From the NCBI GenBank assembly GCA_003166865.1, contig PMUP01000055.1, forward strand, positions 34,148-98,147: a stretch of DNA of 64,000 nucleotides, given 5' to 3'. The notes under the pieces were generated by a model. That model ran no database searches, was not told where the DNA came from, and worked only from the letters and a program-made list of their open reading frames with translations. Made by a program: the position numbers and the translations under genes. The DNA is from Bryobacterales bacterium (GTDB taxonomy: Bacteria > Acidobacteriota > Terriglobia > Bryobacterales > Bryobacteraceae). Below, piece after piece: positions 35,690-45,605 of this stretch (positions are counted from its first letter, which is position 1; each line of letters starts with the position of its first letter).

Positions 35690-36259
35690 ATGAAGGTTTT
35701 TATCTGTTGGTCTTTCATGGTCTTGTGTCTGACGTTGCCGCTGGCGGCGGGATCGATCACCTACACGATGACTGGAGACATCTCCGGCAGCCTGAACGGG
35801 GTCGATTTCTCGAATGCCGCGTTCACCTTTGTTCTGGACGGCACCACGGCCGGCGTCGCGTCTGACGGGGCGGGCGATCTGATTAACGAAGCAACGTCGA
35901 ACTCCATCTCTATCGTCGGCTTTGCAAGCGATGAGTTCACCGGGGGAATTGACGCCTACGCGACTCCGCTCTTGGGCGATGCCGGCATTGTGAATTCCAC
36001 CGAAAGCGCCGGCATAGTCATTGCTAATCCCGGTTTTGTCGGTTGGAATCTGGCGACTTCGCTGGGGCCGTTAGACGCCTCCGGCGGCGCATCGATTGAA
36101 GGAACTTTGGACACTACCTTGGGCGTGCTGGCCATCACTGACGCCACAAATGTTAGCTTCGGCGCCAGCACCGCGGCGGTCCCAGAGCCAGCCAGCGTCG
36201 AATTGGTCGCGCTCTCGCTGCTTGGAATTGCCCTCTGCCGCCGATGGGTACGCGGGTAA
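35690..36259 (+). CDS. PEP-CTERM-sorted exported protein, paralogue A
   Basis: 189 residues from the ATG at 35690, the start that gives MKVFICWSFMVLCLTLPLAA as signal peptide. Beta-rich body with ITYTMTGDISGSLNGVDFSN and FTFVLDGTTA, and the tail VPEPASVELVALSLLGIALC followed by RRWVRG, a PEP-CTERM sorting signal. The downstream gene is a close relative with the same promoter-proximal motif (AAGGAGCTAT about 20 bp before the start). Unknown role, probably surface or EPS-linked. Confidence 0.85.
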   Translation: MKVFICWSFMVLCLTLPLAAGSITYTMTGDISGSLNGVDFSNAAFTFVLDGTTAGVASDGAGDLINEATSNSISIVGFASDEFTGGIDAYATPLLGDAGIVNSTESAGIVIANPGFVGWNLATSLGPLDASGGASIEGTLDTTLGVLAITDATNVSFGASTAAVPEPASVELVALSLLGIALCRRWVRG

Positions 36260-36380
36260 CGTTCACGAACCCTTCCGTGGCAGCTTCTCGGTACTAGAAC
36301 TGACAATTGCGGCACACGTGTTTCCAGAAGAGACAGCTGGTGTATATTGGTACACCGAAGGAGCTATTGTGAGGAATTCT

Positions 36381-36953
36381 ATGAAGGTTTTTGTATCTGG
36401 GTCGTTCATGGCCTTCTGTCTGACGTTGCCGCTGGCGGCGGGACCGATCACTTACACGATGACTGGAGACCTCTCCGGCACCCTGGACGGTACTCCGTTC
36501 TTGGATAAAGCGTTCACGTTTGTTCTCGACGGCAACACGGCCGACATCACGACGTTTGCTTCGGTCGTTCTGGTCGACGAAGCTTCTTCGACCTCCATCT
36601 CTATCGCTGGCTTTACGACCGCTGATTTCACGGAACCGGTTGAGGCCGCAGTGGACCCACTCGTCGGTGTTGCCGGTATTATAAATCTCCCCGACACGGC
36701 AGGCATAACTATTGGGAACACCGGTTTTGAACCTTGGAATCTGGCGACTTCCTTGGGGCCGTTGGAAGAGACGGGAGCGCCATTTGCCGCGGTCGGAACC
36801 TTTACCACCAGCTTGGGCACGCTCGTAATCTCTGGAGCCGAAAATGTTAGCTTCAGCGCCAGCACCGCGGCGGTCCCAGAGCCAGCCAGCGTCGGATTGG
36901 TCGCGCTTTCGCTCTTGGGAATCGCCCTCCGCCGCCGATGGGCACGCGGGTAA
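36381..36953 (+). CDS. PEP-CTERM-sorted exported protein, paralogue B
   Basis: 190 residues from the ATG at 36381 (GAGGA upstream). Signal peptide MKVFVSGSFMAFCLTLPLAA, body with ITYTMTGDLSGTLDGTPF, NLATSLGPLEETG and a PEP-CTERM tail VPEPASVGLVALSLLGIALR ending RRWARG. About two thirds identical to the upstream paralogue, so the pair arose by tandem duplication. Confidence 0.86.
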   Translation: MKVFVSGSFMAFCLTLPLAAGPITYTMTGDLSGTLDGTPFLDKAFTFVLDGNTADITTFASVVLVDEASSTSISIAGFTTADFTEPVEAAVDPLVGVAGIINLPDTAGITIGNTGFEPWNLATSLGPLEETGAPFAAVGTFTTSLGTLVISGAENVSFSASTAAVPEPASVGLVALSLLGIALRRRWARG

Positions 36954-36977
36954 TCTCGCTGCCGCTATAATCGATAT

Positions 36978-37412
36978 GTGATTCGTCCGAGCCTGATCGC
37001 GGCTGCCGCTCTCGGCATCGTTCTGCTTTGCGGCTGCGAGAAAAACAGCCAGGACGCTGTACGCCAAGGCGTCATGACCTACTTGTCGAAGCGATCTGAT
37101 CTGCTGGCCATGGACGTGAGCGTGACGTCGGTCAGCTCTCATCAGGACGAAGCTACGGCCGAAGTGCATTTCCAGGCCAAGGGTAACAGCTCCCCGGCAG
37201 CGGGCATGACCATGCAATATGTGCTGGAGCGCAAGGGCGGCCAGTGGGTGGTGAAGGGCCGCACGGGATCCGGCGCATCGCACGGTGCGAGCGGGCCTGC
37301 AGTGAATAGCGTGCCCGGCCAGGGAACTTTGCCGGGATCGCTGGACGGAATGCCGGCTCTGCCGCCTGGCCATCCCTCCGTTAGTTCTGATTCGACCACT
37401 CAGCAAAGGTGA
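36978..37412 (+). CDS. small lipoprotein of unknown function
   Basis: 144 residues from a GTG start. MIRPSLIAAAALGIVLLCGC has a lipobox (LLCGC), so the mature protein should start at Cys20 and be membrane-anchored outside the cytoplasm. The globular part is short (about 25-90) and includes AEVHFQAKGNSSPAAGMTMQ; the tail is Gly/Ser/Pro-rich. It precedes the flavoprotein gene by 10 bp and may be co-transcribed. No family recognised. Confidence 0.72.
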   Translation: MIRPSLIAAAALGIVLLCGCEKNSQDAVRQGVMTYLSKRSDLLAMDVSVTSVSSHQDEATAEVHFQAKGNSSPAAGMTMQYVLERKGGQWVVKGRTGSGASHGASGPAVNSVPGQGTLPGSLDGMPALPPGHPSVSSDSTTQQR

Positions 37413-37422
37413 GATTATCCGT

Positions 37423-38604
37423 ATGAAACGAGTTGCCGTCCTGGGTGGCGGTCCCGCTGGCGCCTTCGCGGCGGAACGCCTGGCGCGAGCCGGCATGGAT
37501 ACGGTGGTCTTGGATGAGAAACTGGCGTGGGAAAAACCATGCGGCGGCGGGCTGACGTACAAAGCATATTCCCGCTATCCGTTCTTGCTGGAGAATAGCG
37601 TTCCGAAAAAGATTATCAATGAGACTTGTCTCGCGGCTCCGCGAGCCGGCGCCGTTAGATTGGATCTCGGCCGGCCGTTGCTGATCTATTCGCGGATGGA
37701 CCTCAACCGCATGCTGCTGGATCGCGCCGAACAAGCCGGAGCGCAATTGGAAAAGACGCGCGTACTCGGAATCGATCGCGGCGGCCGTGGATGGCGTCTC
37801 AAAACGCAGCACGGGATACTTGAGGCGGACTTCTGCATTGTGGCGACGGGCGCGCGCAATTCGCTGCGCAACGTGGGAACCGAGTGGACCGCGGCCGACA
37901 CCATGTACGCGCTGGGGTACTTTGTGCCCTCGGCGCAGGATCACATTGATATCCAATTCCTGCCTAATCTGGAGGGCTACATTTGGGTGTTCCCGCGCTG
38001 CGGCCATCTGTCGGTGGGCATCTGCGGCAAGGGCGAACCGGCACATTCGCTGCGGACGCGCTTGGAACGCTACATGAACGAGAAGGGCATCTCCTACAAG
38101 GACGCTTCCTTCTACGGCCACATGCTGCCTTCCCTCGAGCATTCCGGCTGGAAGAATAATCGTCTGGCGGGAGACGGCTGGCTGGCGGTGGGCGACGCCG
38201 GAGGGTTGGTTGATCCAATCACTGGCGAAGGCCTCTACTACGCGATGCGGTCGGGCGATTTGGCGAGCCAAGTGGTCATGAGCGATTCGCACTCGCTGGC
38301 CGAGCGAGCCCAGGCCTATCGCAATTTGCTGCGCCGCGATTTTACCGCGGACTTGGAGTTTGGCGCGACGCTCGCGAAACGCGTTTTCCTCGGCCGGTTC
38401 TTGTTCAGCACCGTTCCAGCGCGCATGATCGATTTTATTCGCCGCAGTCCCCGCTTCCAGTCCTTGATTGAAGACCTCTTCGCGGGCACCCAGCCGTACC
38501 TTGACTTGAAGGGCCGATTGTTCAAGAATCTGAACGGCACCATGCAGGAAGTGATCATGAATCTTTTCTTGCAAAAGGTGATTCCCGAGAAAACCCAAGC
38601 GTAG
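37423..38604 (+). CDS. geranylgeranyl-reductase-family FAD oxidoreductase
   Basis: 393 residues. [19 protein letters not shown] binds [14 protein letters not shown] is the substrate-side signature of the geranylgeranyl reductase family; [19 protein letters not shown] is the second FAD motif. Members saturate prenyl chains in quinones, lipids or chlorophyll-type molecules. No chlorophyll genes are present, so an isoprenoid or lipid substrate is more likely. It stands just before hemL. Confidence 0.86.
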   Translation: MKRVAVLGGGPAGAFAAERLARAGMDTVVLDEKLAWEKPCGGGLTYKAYSRYPFLLENSVPKKIINETCLAAPRAGAVRLDLGRPLLIYSRMDLNRMLLDRAEQAGAQLEKTRVLGIDRGGRGWRLKTQHGILEADFCIVATGARNSLRNVGTEWTAADTMYALGYFVPSAQDHIDIQFLPNLEGYIWVFPRCGHLSVGICGKGEPAHSLRTRLERYMNEKGISYKDASFYGHMLPSLEHSGWKNNRLAGDGWLAVGDAGGLVDPITGEGLYYAMRSGDLASQVVMSDSHSLAERAQAYRNLLRRDFTADLEFGATLAKRVFLGRFLFSTVPARMIDFIRRSPRFQSLIEDLFAGTQPYLDLKGRLFKNLNGTMQEVIMNLFLQKVIPEKTQA

Positions 38605-38614
38605 CAGCGCCGCC

Positions 38615-39889
38615 ATGAACCGCTCCCGATCCGAAGAACTGTTTGCCTGCGCTCAAAACCTGATTCCGGGCGGCGTAAATTCACCCGTTCGCGCATTTCG
38701 AGGCGTGGGCGGGACGCCCCCATTCATCGCCCGCGGCCAGGGCTCGCGCATGTGGGACGTCGATGGCAACGAATACATCGATTACGTCCTATCCTGGGGA
38801 CCGCTGATCCTGGGCCACTGCTTTCCGCCTGTGATGGACGCGCTACGCGAAGCGCTCGCGATCGGAACCAGTTTCGGTGCGCCAACCGAGCGGGAAGTCG
38901 AATTCGCCGAACTGATTCACGAATGCGTGCCTTCCGTCGAGATGCTGCGCCTGGTCAATTCCGGGACCGAAGCGACCATGAGCGCCCTGCGCGTGGCGCG
39001 CGGATTCACCGGCCGCGACCTTACCATCAAGTTCGAAGGCTGCTATCACGGCCACGTGGATTCTCTGCTGGTGAAGGCCGGCTCGGGAATGGCGACGCTC
39101 GGCATTGCAGACACCGTGGGTGTGCCGGAAGCATTCGCGGCCACGACCATCGCTTTGCCGTTCAATTCCATCGCGGCAGTGGAATCCGCGTTTCAAGCGC
39201 ATGGCGACAAGATCGCGGCTGTTATCGTCGAGCCCGTGGTTGGCAACATGGGTTGCGTGCCGCCGGTCGACGGGTTCTTAGAGGCTCTGCGAGACATCAC
39301 GGCCAGGCACGGCGCGCTGCTGATCTTCGACGAAGTCATGACGGGGTTTCGATTAGCGCTCGGCGGAGCACAGCAACGCTTCGGAATCCAGCCCGATCTG
39401 ACGACGCTGGGCAAAATCGCCGGCGGCGGACTGCCGCTTGCGGCCTACGGTGGCCGGGCCGACATCATGAGCAAAATCGCACCGACCGGGCCGATTTATC
39501 AGGCTGGCACGCTGTCCGGCAATCCGATGGCGGTCAGCGCCGGAATCGCCATGTTGCGATATTTGAAGTCACATCCCGAGGTTTATGAAATTGTCGAGGA
39601 CAGGGCGGCCCAATTGACCGCAGACGTGCCCGATGGGATCACCGTAAACCGCGTGGGTTCGATGTTCACCTTCTTCTTCACACCCGGACCGGTGACCGAT
39701 TGGGAATCCGCCAAACGCGCCGATACCGGCCGGTTTCGCCAATTCTTCCACTGGATGCTGGATCGCGGGATTTACCTGGCGCCGTCGCAGTTCGAAGCCG
39801 GATTCGTCTCGGCCGCCCACAGCGAGCAGGACATCGCTCGCACGGTGGAAACCGCCCGCCAGTTCTTCGCGGCCACGAAGGCAGAGTAA
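38615..39889 (+). CDS. hemL: glutamate-1-semialdehyde 2,1-aminomutase
   Basis: 424 residues, class III aminotransferase. [53 protein letters not shown] and the PLP lysine in [17 protein letters not shown] are all present, and [14 protein letters not shown] completes the fold. It forms 5-aminolevulinate from glutamate-1-semialdehyde in the C5 haem pathway. It begins 10 bp after the flavoprotein gene, so they are probably co-transcribed. Confidence 0.96.
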   Translation: MNRSRSEELFACAQNLIPGGVNSPVRAFRGVGGTPPFIARGQGSRMWDVDGNEYIDYVLSWGPLILGHCFPPVMDALREALAIGTSFGAPTEREVEFAELIHECVPSVEMLRLVNSGTEATMSALRVARGFTGRDLTIKFEGCYHGHVDSLLVKAGSGMATLGIADTVGVPEAFAATTIALPFNSIAAVESAFQAHGDKIAAVIVEPVVGNMGCVPPVDGFLEALRDITARHGALLIFDEVMTGFRLALGGAQQRFGIQPDLTTLGKIAGGGLPLAAYGGRADIMSKIAPTGPIYQAGTLSGNPMAVSAGIAMLRYLKSHPEVYEIVEDRAAQLTADVPDGITVNRVGSMFTFFFTPGPVTDWESAKRADTGRFRQFFHWMLDRGIYLAPSQFEAGFVSAAHSEQDIARTVETARQFFAATKAE

Positions 39890-39901
39890 AATGGAGTATC
39901 T

Positions 39902-40843
39902 ATGTCCGACACCACAGCGAACCCAGCCCACCTAGGCCTGGATCTCGTTAGCGTTGATTTGCCAGCCTGGAAAAAGGCCATTGGCGGCGTTTGCGCCGTG
40001 CTTCTGGCGATCCTCTTCTTCGCCTCAGGAGCTTGGAAGCTCACCGATCCGTTCCGCTGGTCCCAGATGCTGGAAGAATTTCGCGTATCCGGCGCTCTTG
40101 CCTTACCGGGCGCGCTTGCACTGGGCATCGGGGAAATGGTTGGAGCAGTTCTGATCCTGGTCCCGCGATTTCGCCGCTGGGGCGCTTTGCTGCTCGGCCT
40201 CCTGTTAGTCGTCTTCATGGTTTACATTGGAGCCAACTACGGCACGTTGGTCGGCAAGGATTGCACTTGTTTCCCACTGGTAAAGCGTGCGATCAACCCG
40301 GCTTTCTTTTTCGAGGATGGCGCAATGCTGCTGATGGCGGCCCTGGCCGGGATCTGGGCCCGCAGCTCGGAGAATCTCCGTGGCGCACTGGTCATATTGG
40401 GCGCGGTGGTGGTCTTTGCCGGCGTCTCTTTCGGCGTGAACAATGCGCGAGAGTCGGGCCTGAAGGCTCCAGCGTCCATCACCGTCGACGGCAAGCCCGT
40501 GTCTCTGCAGGAGGGGAACACGTTCCTGTTTTTCTACGATCCCACCTGCCCGCATTGCGAGGCGGCCGCGCGGAAAATGGCGAAGCTGAATTGGAAGGAC
40601 ACCAAGGTCGTATCGATTCCAATCGATACGCCGCAATACGCCGCCTCATTTCTGCATGACACAGGTTTCAAGGCCGGAACCTCGAGCGATGTCGATTTGT
40701 TGCGCGGGATCTTCAAGTTTGCCACCGCTCCCTACGGCGTGGCGCTGGTCCGGGGCCATCAAAAGGCGACCGTCGATGTCGGTCTCTTTGAAAAAGACGG
40801 CGAGCCCGCGGCTACGCTGCGGAGCTTGGGTTTTGTGGAATAG
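39902..40843 (+). CDS. MauE/DoxX-like membrane protein with C-terminal thioredoxin-like domain
   Basis: 313 residues. Five membrane spans in the first 190 residues with the MauE/DoxX signature FFASGAWKLTDPFRWSQMLE and a loop with paired Cys (KDCTCF). The C-terminal part (about 195-313) is thioredoxin-like with CPHC as the CxxC active site. The fusion suggests transfer of reducing equivalents across the membrane, as in VKOR- or MauE-linked disulfide systems. It follows hemL by 12 bp and may belong to the same operon. Confidence 0.85.
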   Translation: MSDTTANPAHLGLDLVSVDLPAWKKAIGGVCAVLLAILFFASGAWKLTDPFRWSQMLEEFRVSGALALPGALALGIGEMVGAVLILVPRFRRWGALLLGLLLVVFMVYIGANYGTLVGKDCTCFPLVKRAINPAFFFEDGAMLLMAALAGIWARSSENLRGALVILGAVVVFAGVSFGVNNARESGLKAPASITVDGKPVSLQEGNTFLFFYDPTCPHCEAAARKMAKLNWKDTKVVSIPIDTPQYAASFLHDTGFKAGTSSDVDLLRGIFKFATAPYGVALVRGHQKATVDVGLFEKDGEPAATLRSLGFVE

Positions 40844-40849
40844 TCTCAT

Positions 40850-41068
40850 CCGGACCAGTCGCCCGCTCAAATCGTCGAGCAAGCTTTAGCCGAACGGGTC
40901 GAACGGGAAGAAGCAATCGGATTATCAGTCGCGCCATCCCAGGCTAAGAAGCTTGCGCCGGAGGAATTCGACAACTGGCTCCAGGCCTTTACACAGTTTT
41001 CCGACAAGATCCCTCTAATGCCGGGCGAGACCTTCTCTCGCGAGACGATCTACCAGGACCACGATTAG
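40850..41068 (+). pseudogene. antitoxin remnant (VapB-like), N-terminus missing
   Basis: In the frame from 40850 the sequence reads PDQSPAQIVEQALAERVERE, then EAIGLSVAPSQAKKLAPEEF, DNWLQAFTQF and a tail ending ETIYQDHD before TAG. There is no start codon; the frame begins directly after the upstream gene's stop. The spacing of one base to the following GTG matches a vapBC operon. Confidence 0.65.
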
Positions 41069-41069
41069 C

Positions 41070-41162
41070 GTGGCGACCGGGTATCTGTTCGATACCAATA
41101 TCCTGTTGCGTCTCACGCGCCGTGATTCCTCATCTATGAACTCTCACGCCTGCTCACATTGA
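41070..41162 (+). pseudogene. VapC PIN-domain toxin, truncated
   Basis: From GTG at 41070 the frame gives MATGYLFDTNILLRLTRRDS and stops after 30 residues. YLFDTNILLRL is the first strand of a PIN domain with the first catalytic Asp. The remaining about 100 residues are lost, so no nuclease is made. Confidence 0.75.
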
Positions 41163-41201
41163 ATCGCTCCGATTTCGTTCGGTATGATGGCCCCGGCTCC
41201 C

Positions 41202-41942
41202 TTACGGTCGCGGCTCGGTAACTGCGAAATCTGAGCCGCGCGCGTGAGCAAGCGGTTCTTGCGGCTCTGAAAGCGCCTGGGTAGCAGCATCCAAGAGTTC
41301 AGAAGCAAGCCACGTGAAGTCCGTTCCCGGATACATCCGGCGAAGCTGAAATCGCCACTTCTTTTGGAATGACGCCACCCGCCGCGCTTGCTGTTTCTCC
41401 GGGAGGCTTCCCAATCCAGCCAGATCGATCAGCGTGTTCACCAGGACCCCTTCAGCGCGGATCAGTACGTAGAGGCACTTGCGGCTCTTGCTCCACTTTT
41501 GCACGGACTGCAGGATCGCGTTGGCGCGGCCACCGTCGTACATGACGGCCAGTTCGTTCACGCCTTCTGATAGCAACCTGATCCTGGCCGCCTCCAGCAC
41601 GCCGCCGAATACCGGCCGAACGGTTCGGAAGAACGCGGCTAACGTGGTTGGATTCAAAACATCGTAGCTGAGTTCGCTCCGCATCTTTCCGCGGAAAGGT
41701 CGGCTGGCTTGATACACAAGCATTGGATAGGCCGTCTTTACGTTAGCGAAGCTCCGCGGGTTTTCGAAATAGTGCGCCGGAATCCGCTCTCGCAAAATGG
41801 TTTGAATGGCGGCTGAGACCCGGGCGAACGTTGGGAAAAACTCTGGGCTGCGTTCGGCGGGCGCAGCCAGCCATCCGAGACCGGGCCTGGGAAAGTCGAT
41901 TTCAGAGTGGAGTTCCTGCATTCCGGCAGTTGGAGTGTACAA
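41202..41942 (-). CDS. conserved protein of unknown function
   Basis: 246 residues with no signal peptide or membrane span. A central helical part includes ELSYDVLNPTTLAAFFRTVR and RKCLYVLIRAEGVLVNTLID. The end of the frame, EPLAHARGSDFAVTEPRP, is encoded by a repeat-like inverted sequence (41209-41240), so the true domain may end earlier, near QALSEPQ. No family recognised. Confidence 0.6.
   Translation of the reverse strand: MYTPTAGMQELHSEIDFPRPGLGWLAAPAERSPEFFPTFARVSAAIQTILRERIPAHYFENPRSFANVKTAYPMLVYQASRPFRGKMRSELSYDVLNPTTLAAFFRTVRPVFGGVLEAARIRLLSEGVNELAVMYDGGRANAILQSVQKWSKSRKCLYVLIRAEGVLVNTLIDLAGLGSLPEKQQARRVASFQKKWRFQLRRMYPGTDFTWLASELLDAATQALSEPQEPLAHARGSDFAVTEPRP
41209..41240. repeat. 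REP-like inverted repeat at a gene end
   Basis: CGCGGCTC (41209-41216) and GAGCCGCG (41233-41240) form an 8-bp stem with a 16-base loop, flanked by CTTACGGT on one side and CGCGTGAGCAAGCGGTT on the other. The wording of these flanks is like repetitive elements I recall from acidobacterial genomes. It overlaps the 3' end of the minus-strand gene. Confidence 0.5.
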
Positions 41943-42040
41943 CGTGCTCCAATAATTCTGGGCAGCGATGCTCTAAATCGGCGTGGCGTTATTCGCGAAC
42001 CGCTAGGAATAACTGGAGAAAGCCTCTGAAAGGTTTTTTC

Positions 42041-43483
42041 TCAGAGGCTGTGACTTCCAGGTGTGGCGAGGGTCCACACGCCGGCCCGCTCACCTGCCGT
42101 TGCGGTCTGCTCGGCGGGCGCAAGACCAAAGCGCGCCGAGAAGTGAAAAGTGCTGCCCTTCCCGGCTTCGCTCGTAACCCACAGACTTCCGTGCATCAAC
42201 TCCACCAGGCGCAGCGAGATGCTAAGACCCAAGCCCGTGCCTCCGTACTTACGGGTCATCGATCCATCGGCTTGTGCGAAGGGCTGGAAGATGACGCGCT
42301 GCTTATCCTTCGGAATGCCGATGCCGGTGTCACTCACGGCAAAATGAATCTGGACCTCGTGTGTGCTTCTCGACTCCACCTCCGCGCGTACCGATACGCT
42401 GCCGTCCGGCGTGAATTTGAGAGCATTCCCCAGCAGGTTGACCAGGATCTGGCGCAGGCGCGCCGAATCGCCGATCACGTGAGTGGGAACGTCGGAGGCG
42501 ATCTCGCAGGTGAGCGCCAAGCCCTTTTGCCCGGCCTGGATTTCAAAAACGCGAGCCGTTTCCGAGATCACCCTGTGGACGTCGAACGAGACATCGGCCA
42601 GTTCCACTCCCTTGGCGTCCATCTTCGAAAAGTCCAGGACGTCGTTGAGCAGGCCGAGCAGGGAACCGGCGGAGTTGCGTGAGGTCTCCAGCAGATCGCG
42701 CTGCTCGGCGGAGAGCTCGGTCTCCAGCGCCAGTTCTGTCATGGCGATGATCCCGTTCATCGGCGTCCGCAACTCATGGCTCATGTTCGCCAGGAAATTA
42801 CTTTTGGCCTCGTTGGCTGCCTCTGCCAACTTCTTGGCGGATTCCAGCAGCCGGCGGTCTTCGATCGCTTTGCGATATTGGGCGCTGATCTGCCTGCCTT
42901 GCGCCAGCAAGAACGTCAGGCAAACGAGATTGATGAGCGCCATTCCATAGCCTTGTCCTCCTCCAGCGCCTTGTCCGCCTCCGGAGCCTTGACCGCCTAG
43001 GTAAAGATCCACCACGATGGGCGGAACCAACAAGGGCAGGACATGGCAGTAGAGATACAGTGGGCGTGGTGTAAGAGAGACAATCGCCCCGAAGCTGATT
43101 GCCAGAACGCAGAAGGTCAGCAGCAGCGAGTTCCAATTTGCAAACCCATAGGAGATGTAGCTGTAACTGCTCAACAGGCCCCAGGCGCTGGAAAAGCAAA
43201 GTAAGCATGCGCAGAACGCAACTCGCCAGCCGCGCGGGTTGCGGGGATAAGTCTGATTCTTGCGGAGGATGAGAAACAGGCGTGCCAGGCAGGCGGCCAG
43301 CGTGGAGACCGCGAACAGTGTCACAGCGAGCACGTGGCCTTCCGAATAGCGCCCCGCCAAAAGAGCAAACTCCACCAGACCCAGACCGGCCCATATGCCG
43401 GCCAACGAACGACGCGCAATATCGGCGTCTTGCTGAAGGCTCAGGGCGGCGCGCTGAGCCAATTGCTCGTTTCGGTCTGACAC
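42041..43483 (-). CDS. membrane sensor histidine kinase
   Basis: 480 residues. Six or so membrane spans in residues 25-195, a Gly/Gln repeat ([18 protein letters not shown] near residue 163), a short coiled coil, then HisKA with [20 protein letters not shown] and HATPase with [20 protein letters not shown] and GGTGLGLSI. No receiver domain is fused. The membrane region has no known ligand signature. The Gly-rich segment is encoded by an 18-bp tandem repeat and may vary in length between strains. No response-regulator gene is adjacent. Confidence 0.88.
   Translation of the reverse strand: MSDRNEQLAQRAALSLQQDADIARRSLAGIWAGLGLVEFALLAGRYSEGHVLAVTLFAVSTLAACLARLFLILRKNQTYPRNPRGWRVAFCACLLCFSSAWGLLSSYSYISYGFANWNSLLLTFCVLAISFGAIVSLTPRPLYLYCHVLPLLVPPIVVDLYLGGQGSGGGQGAGGGQGYGMALINLVCLTFLLAQGRQISAQYRKAIEDRRLLESAKKLAEAANEAKSNFLANMSHELRTPMNGIIAMTELALETELSAEQRDLLETSRNSAGSLLGLLNDVLDFSKMDAKGVELADVSFDVHRVISETARVFEIQAGQKGLALTCEIASDVPTHVIGDSARLRQILVNLLGNALKFTPDGSVSVRAEVESRSTHEVQIHFAVSDTGIGIPKDKQRVIFQPFAQADGSMTRKYGGTGLGLSISLRLVELMHGSLWVTSEAGKGSTFHFSARFGLAPAEQTATAGERAGVWTLATPGSHSL
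42951..43004. repeat. 18-bp tandem repeat inside the histidine kinase gene
   Basis: Three units beginning CCTTGTCCTC, CCTTGTCCGC and CCTTGACCGC at 42951, 42969 and 42987. They code for the Gly-Gly-Gln-Gly repeat between the fifth and sixth hydrophobic segments. Confidence 0.8.
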
Positions 43484-43534
43484 TCCACACGTCTATCGGC
43501 CCCTGAGACGAAAAGCATAAGTGCCCCTAAACCG

Positions 43535-45250
43535 CTAATTCGCCGTCACTTGGGCGCTTCGTTCTTCGCCTTCCGCGATCGTGAGGCTGGCTCCCTGAGC
43601 CTGACAAGCCACGAAATCGTCGGGATTGTAGATGTCGCACGGAGCCTGATCCAACCAACCCACCAGCAGGTACTTGCCGGGCGGGAGCCCTTGCAGGGAG
43701 AAATTGCCATATTCGTCCGCTTGCGTGGTCTGGTAGGCTTGGACGCGGCCAATCGGAGGATCGGGAATCAACGCGATGGTGGCGCCGCTGGCAACCACCT
43801 TGGGATCGGCGGTCACGGCCCGGCCCAATACTTGGCCTCCGCGCGCTCCAAGAATCACCTCCAACGCGGTCGGAACCCCGCCGGAGGAAGCCGCCAGACC
43901 CTGGTCGAGCTGCTCAGCATTGGCCACACGCACCGATTTCACGTAGGAATCGCTGGGGCCGTTGGTGACGTACAGATCATAAGTCTCACCCGACACAAAC
44001 GGAATGCTGAACTCGCCGTTTTCGGAAACTTGCGCGCGGGTGGGCGATGTGATGGGCCGGCGTGGCTGCAACGAAACCACAAGTCCCGGAGGCAGCCCCG
44101 TTGGCGTATTGGTGTCGTCTCCATCCATCCGGATCTTGCCGCTCCACATGCTTTCGGCGTCGACGACAACATCGACATCGGCCACGTCCGCGTCGCCGAC
44201 ATTGAGCGGTTGCCGGCCCGTCAGCGTGACGCCCGCCTCCACGCCCGAGGCCATCAGCAAATATGGTCCAGTGGTCACGCCCTGAATCTCGAAGTTCTGA
44301 TCCTTGTCGAGAGTGACATTGATGGGCGCGTTCACCGACGCGGTGTTGTCCGGATCATTCCATCGCAGCGTGACGTTCGGGCTCGCGATGACGCCCCCTT
44401 TGAGTCCGCCGATCACGCGCCCGCGAACGCGCACGGTGTGTACCAAGGTCAGGAAAATATCGATGCCGGCCACTTCCTGGCCAGGTGCGATCTTCACCGG
44501 AACCGCGTCGGACATCTTTTGAGCTTCCGGGAAGAACGTGACCGCGTAGCTGAGCTCGGGCAGGGGATTGCCATTCGCGTCGGTGCGCTCCAACGGTTCA
44601 GCGCCGGACGGCTTGGGCGGTGCCTGATACAAAGCGGCGACGTAATACGAGCCCGGTTCCAGACCATGCAGGCGGTACTCGCCGCGATCATCGGTGCGTG
44701 CGCTGGCGGCTGCGGCGTAGCCGTGACGTCCGCGATCGTAATAGGAGCGAAAGAGCTGAATGGTTGTGCTGACGGCCGGCTCGGCGTCGTCGAATTTCAC
44801 CTTGCCGCTGACCACTCCCGACGGCGTCATGGTAAACACAAACGAGCTGATGGTCTGGCCCGATTGAACGGTGAAGATCGGTGGCATCTTGTAGGAGCCG
44901 ATGCGGCCGGCCGAAAGCGGGAGATAGCCATCGCGCTGGACCGTGATGGTGTAACGCCCGGTCGCTACCTTGGGAAACGAGAATCCGCCGCTATCATCGG
45001 TGGTTTGAAAGATTGAGCTGGCTTTCGGGTCAGCCGGCTTCAGCACCACTTGCGCGCGACGCAGCGGTTGTCCCGTCCCGCCGCTCAGGACGGTTCCTTG
45101 GATCACGCCTGGCGCCTGCGCCTCCGGGGGTTCCGTGGTCGGCGGTGGAGATATTGCCGGCGGGGCTGGCGGAGGGTCCTGGCCCAGAACGGGAACCAGG
45201 CAGCACAGCACGAGCAGGTAAAACTTCAGTAAGCGCGGCCAGAGGTCCAC
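43535..45250 (-). CDS. secreted carboxypeptidase-regulatory-repeat protein
   Basis: 571 residues. Signal peptide (about 1-23) and a proline-rich linker lead to a first CarboxypepD_reg domain (GTVLSGGTGQPLRRAQVVLK, GGFSFPKVATGRYTITVQRD). A second is at ASARTDDRGEYRLHGLEPGS and a third at the C-terminus (DEYGNFSLQGLPPGKYLLVG). These beta-sandwich domains are common in large exported acidobacterial proteins and TonB-linked receptors. Enzymatic activity is not evident; it probably acts as a structural or binding protein at the cell surface. Confidence 0.85.
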   Translation of the reverse strand: MDLWPRLLKFYLLVLCCLVPVLGQDPPPAPPAISPPPTTEPPEAQAPGVIQGTVLSGGTGQPLRRAQVVLKPADPKASSIFQTTDDSGGFSFPKVATGRYTITVQRDGYLPLSAGRIGSYKMPPIFTVQSGQTISSFVFTMTPSGVVSGKVKFDDAEPAVSTTIQLFRSYYDRGRHGYAAAASARTDDRGEYRLHGLEPGSYYVAALYQAPPKPSGAEPLERTDANGNPLPELSYAVTFFPEAQKMSDAVPVKIAPGQEVAGIDIFLTLVHTVRVRGRVIGGLKGGVIASPNVTLRWNDPDNTASVNAPINVTLDKDQNFEIQGVTTGPYLLMASGVEAGVTLTGRQPLNVGDADVADVDVVVDAESMWSGKIRMDGDDTNTPTGLPPGLVVSLQPRRPITSPTRAQVSENGEFSIPFVSGETYDLYVTNGPSDSYVKSVRVANAEQLDQGLAASSGGVPTALEVILGARGGQVLGRAVTADPKVVASGATIALIPDPPIGRVQAYQTTQADEYGNFSLQGLPPGKYLLVGWLDQAPCDIYNPDDFVACQAQGASLTIAEGEERSAQVTAN

Positions 45251-45605
45251 TTACTTATGATGACGCAGTCAACGGCGGGCGCGTTGGGTTGAGGTAAGGC
45301 AGACGGGTGATAATGAAGCAGGAGGCAACTTCCATGACGATTCAGATCACCAGACCCGAAGTTGAGGCGCTCATCAATCAGCGTCTTCGGAGCGGCGCGT
45401 TTTAAGGATGCCGAAGATGTGATCTTCGAAGCCCTCAATCTAGCCCGCCGCCTCCACTCCAGGCGGAGCCCGGCAGAAGCCTCCGGGAGGTATTCGAAGC
45501 TGTAAGCGGCAAGGCGGATGACCTTGATTTCAGCCGCAACCCATCTGCCGCTCGGAGTTGATGTCCTCAACCCTTGGACCGGCGGGTGAGCGGTACAGCG
45601 GAGAG
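45251..45605. other. intergenic, 355 bp with a decayed antitoxin gene
   Basis: Contains the frameshifted remnant annotated at 45334-45561. Nothing else supported. Confidence 0.5.
45334..45561 (+). pseudogene. ParD-like antitoxin gene, frameshifted
   Basis: ATG at 45334 with GGAGG upstream gives MTIQITRPEVEALINQRLRS then GAF and TAA. Removing one T in the run at 45400-45403 restores KDAEDVIFEALNLARR, the expected continuation of this antitoxin family; a further shift is needed to reach LREVFEAVSGKADDLDFSRN. At least two frameshifts, so it is dead. No toxin follows. Confidence 0.65.
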
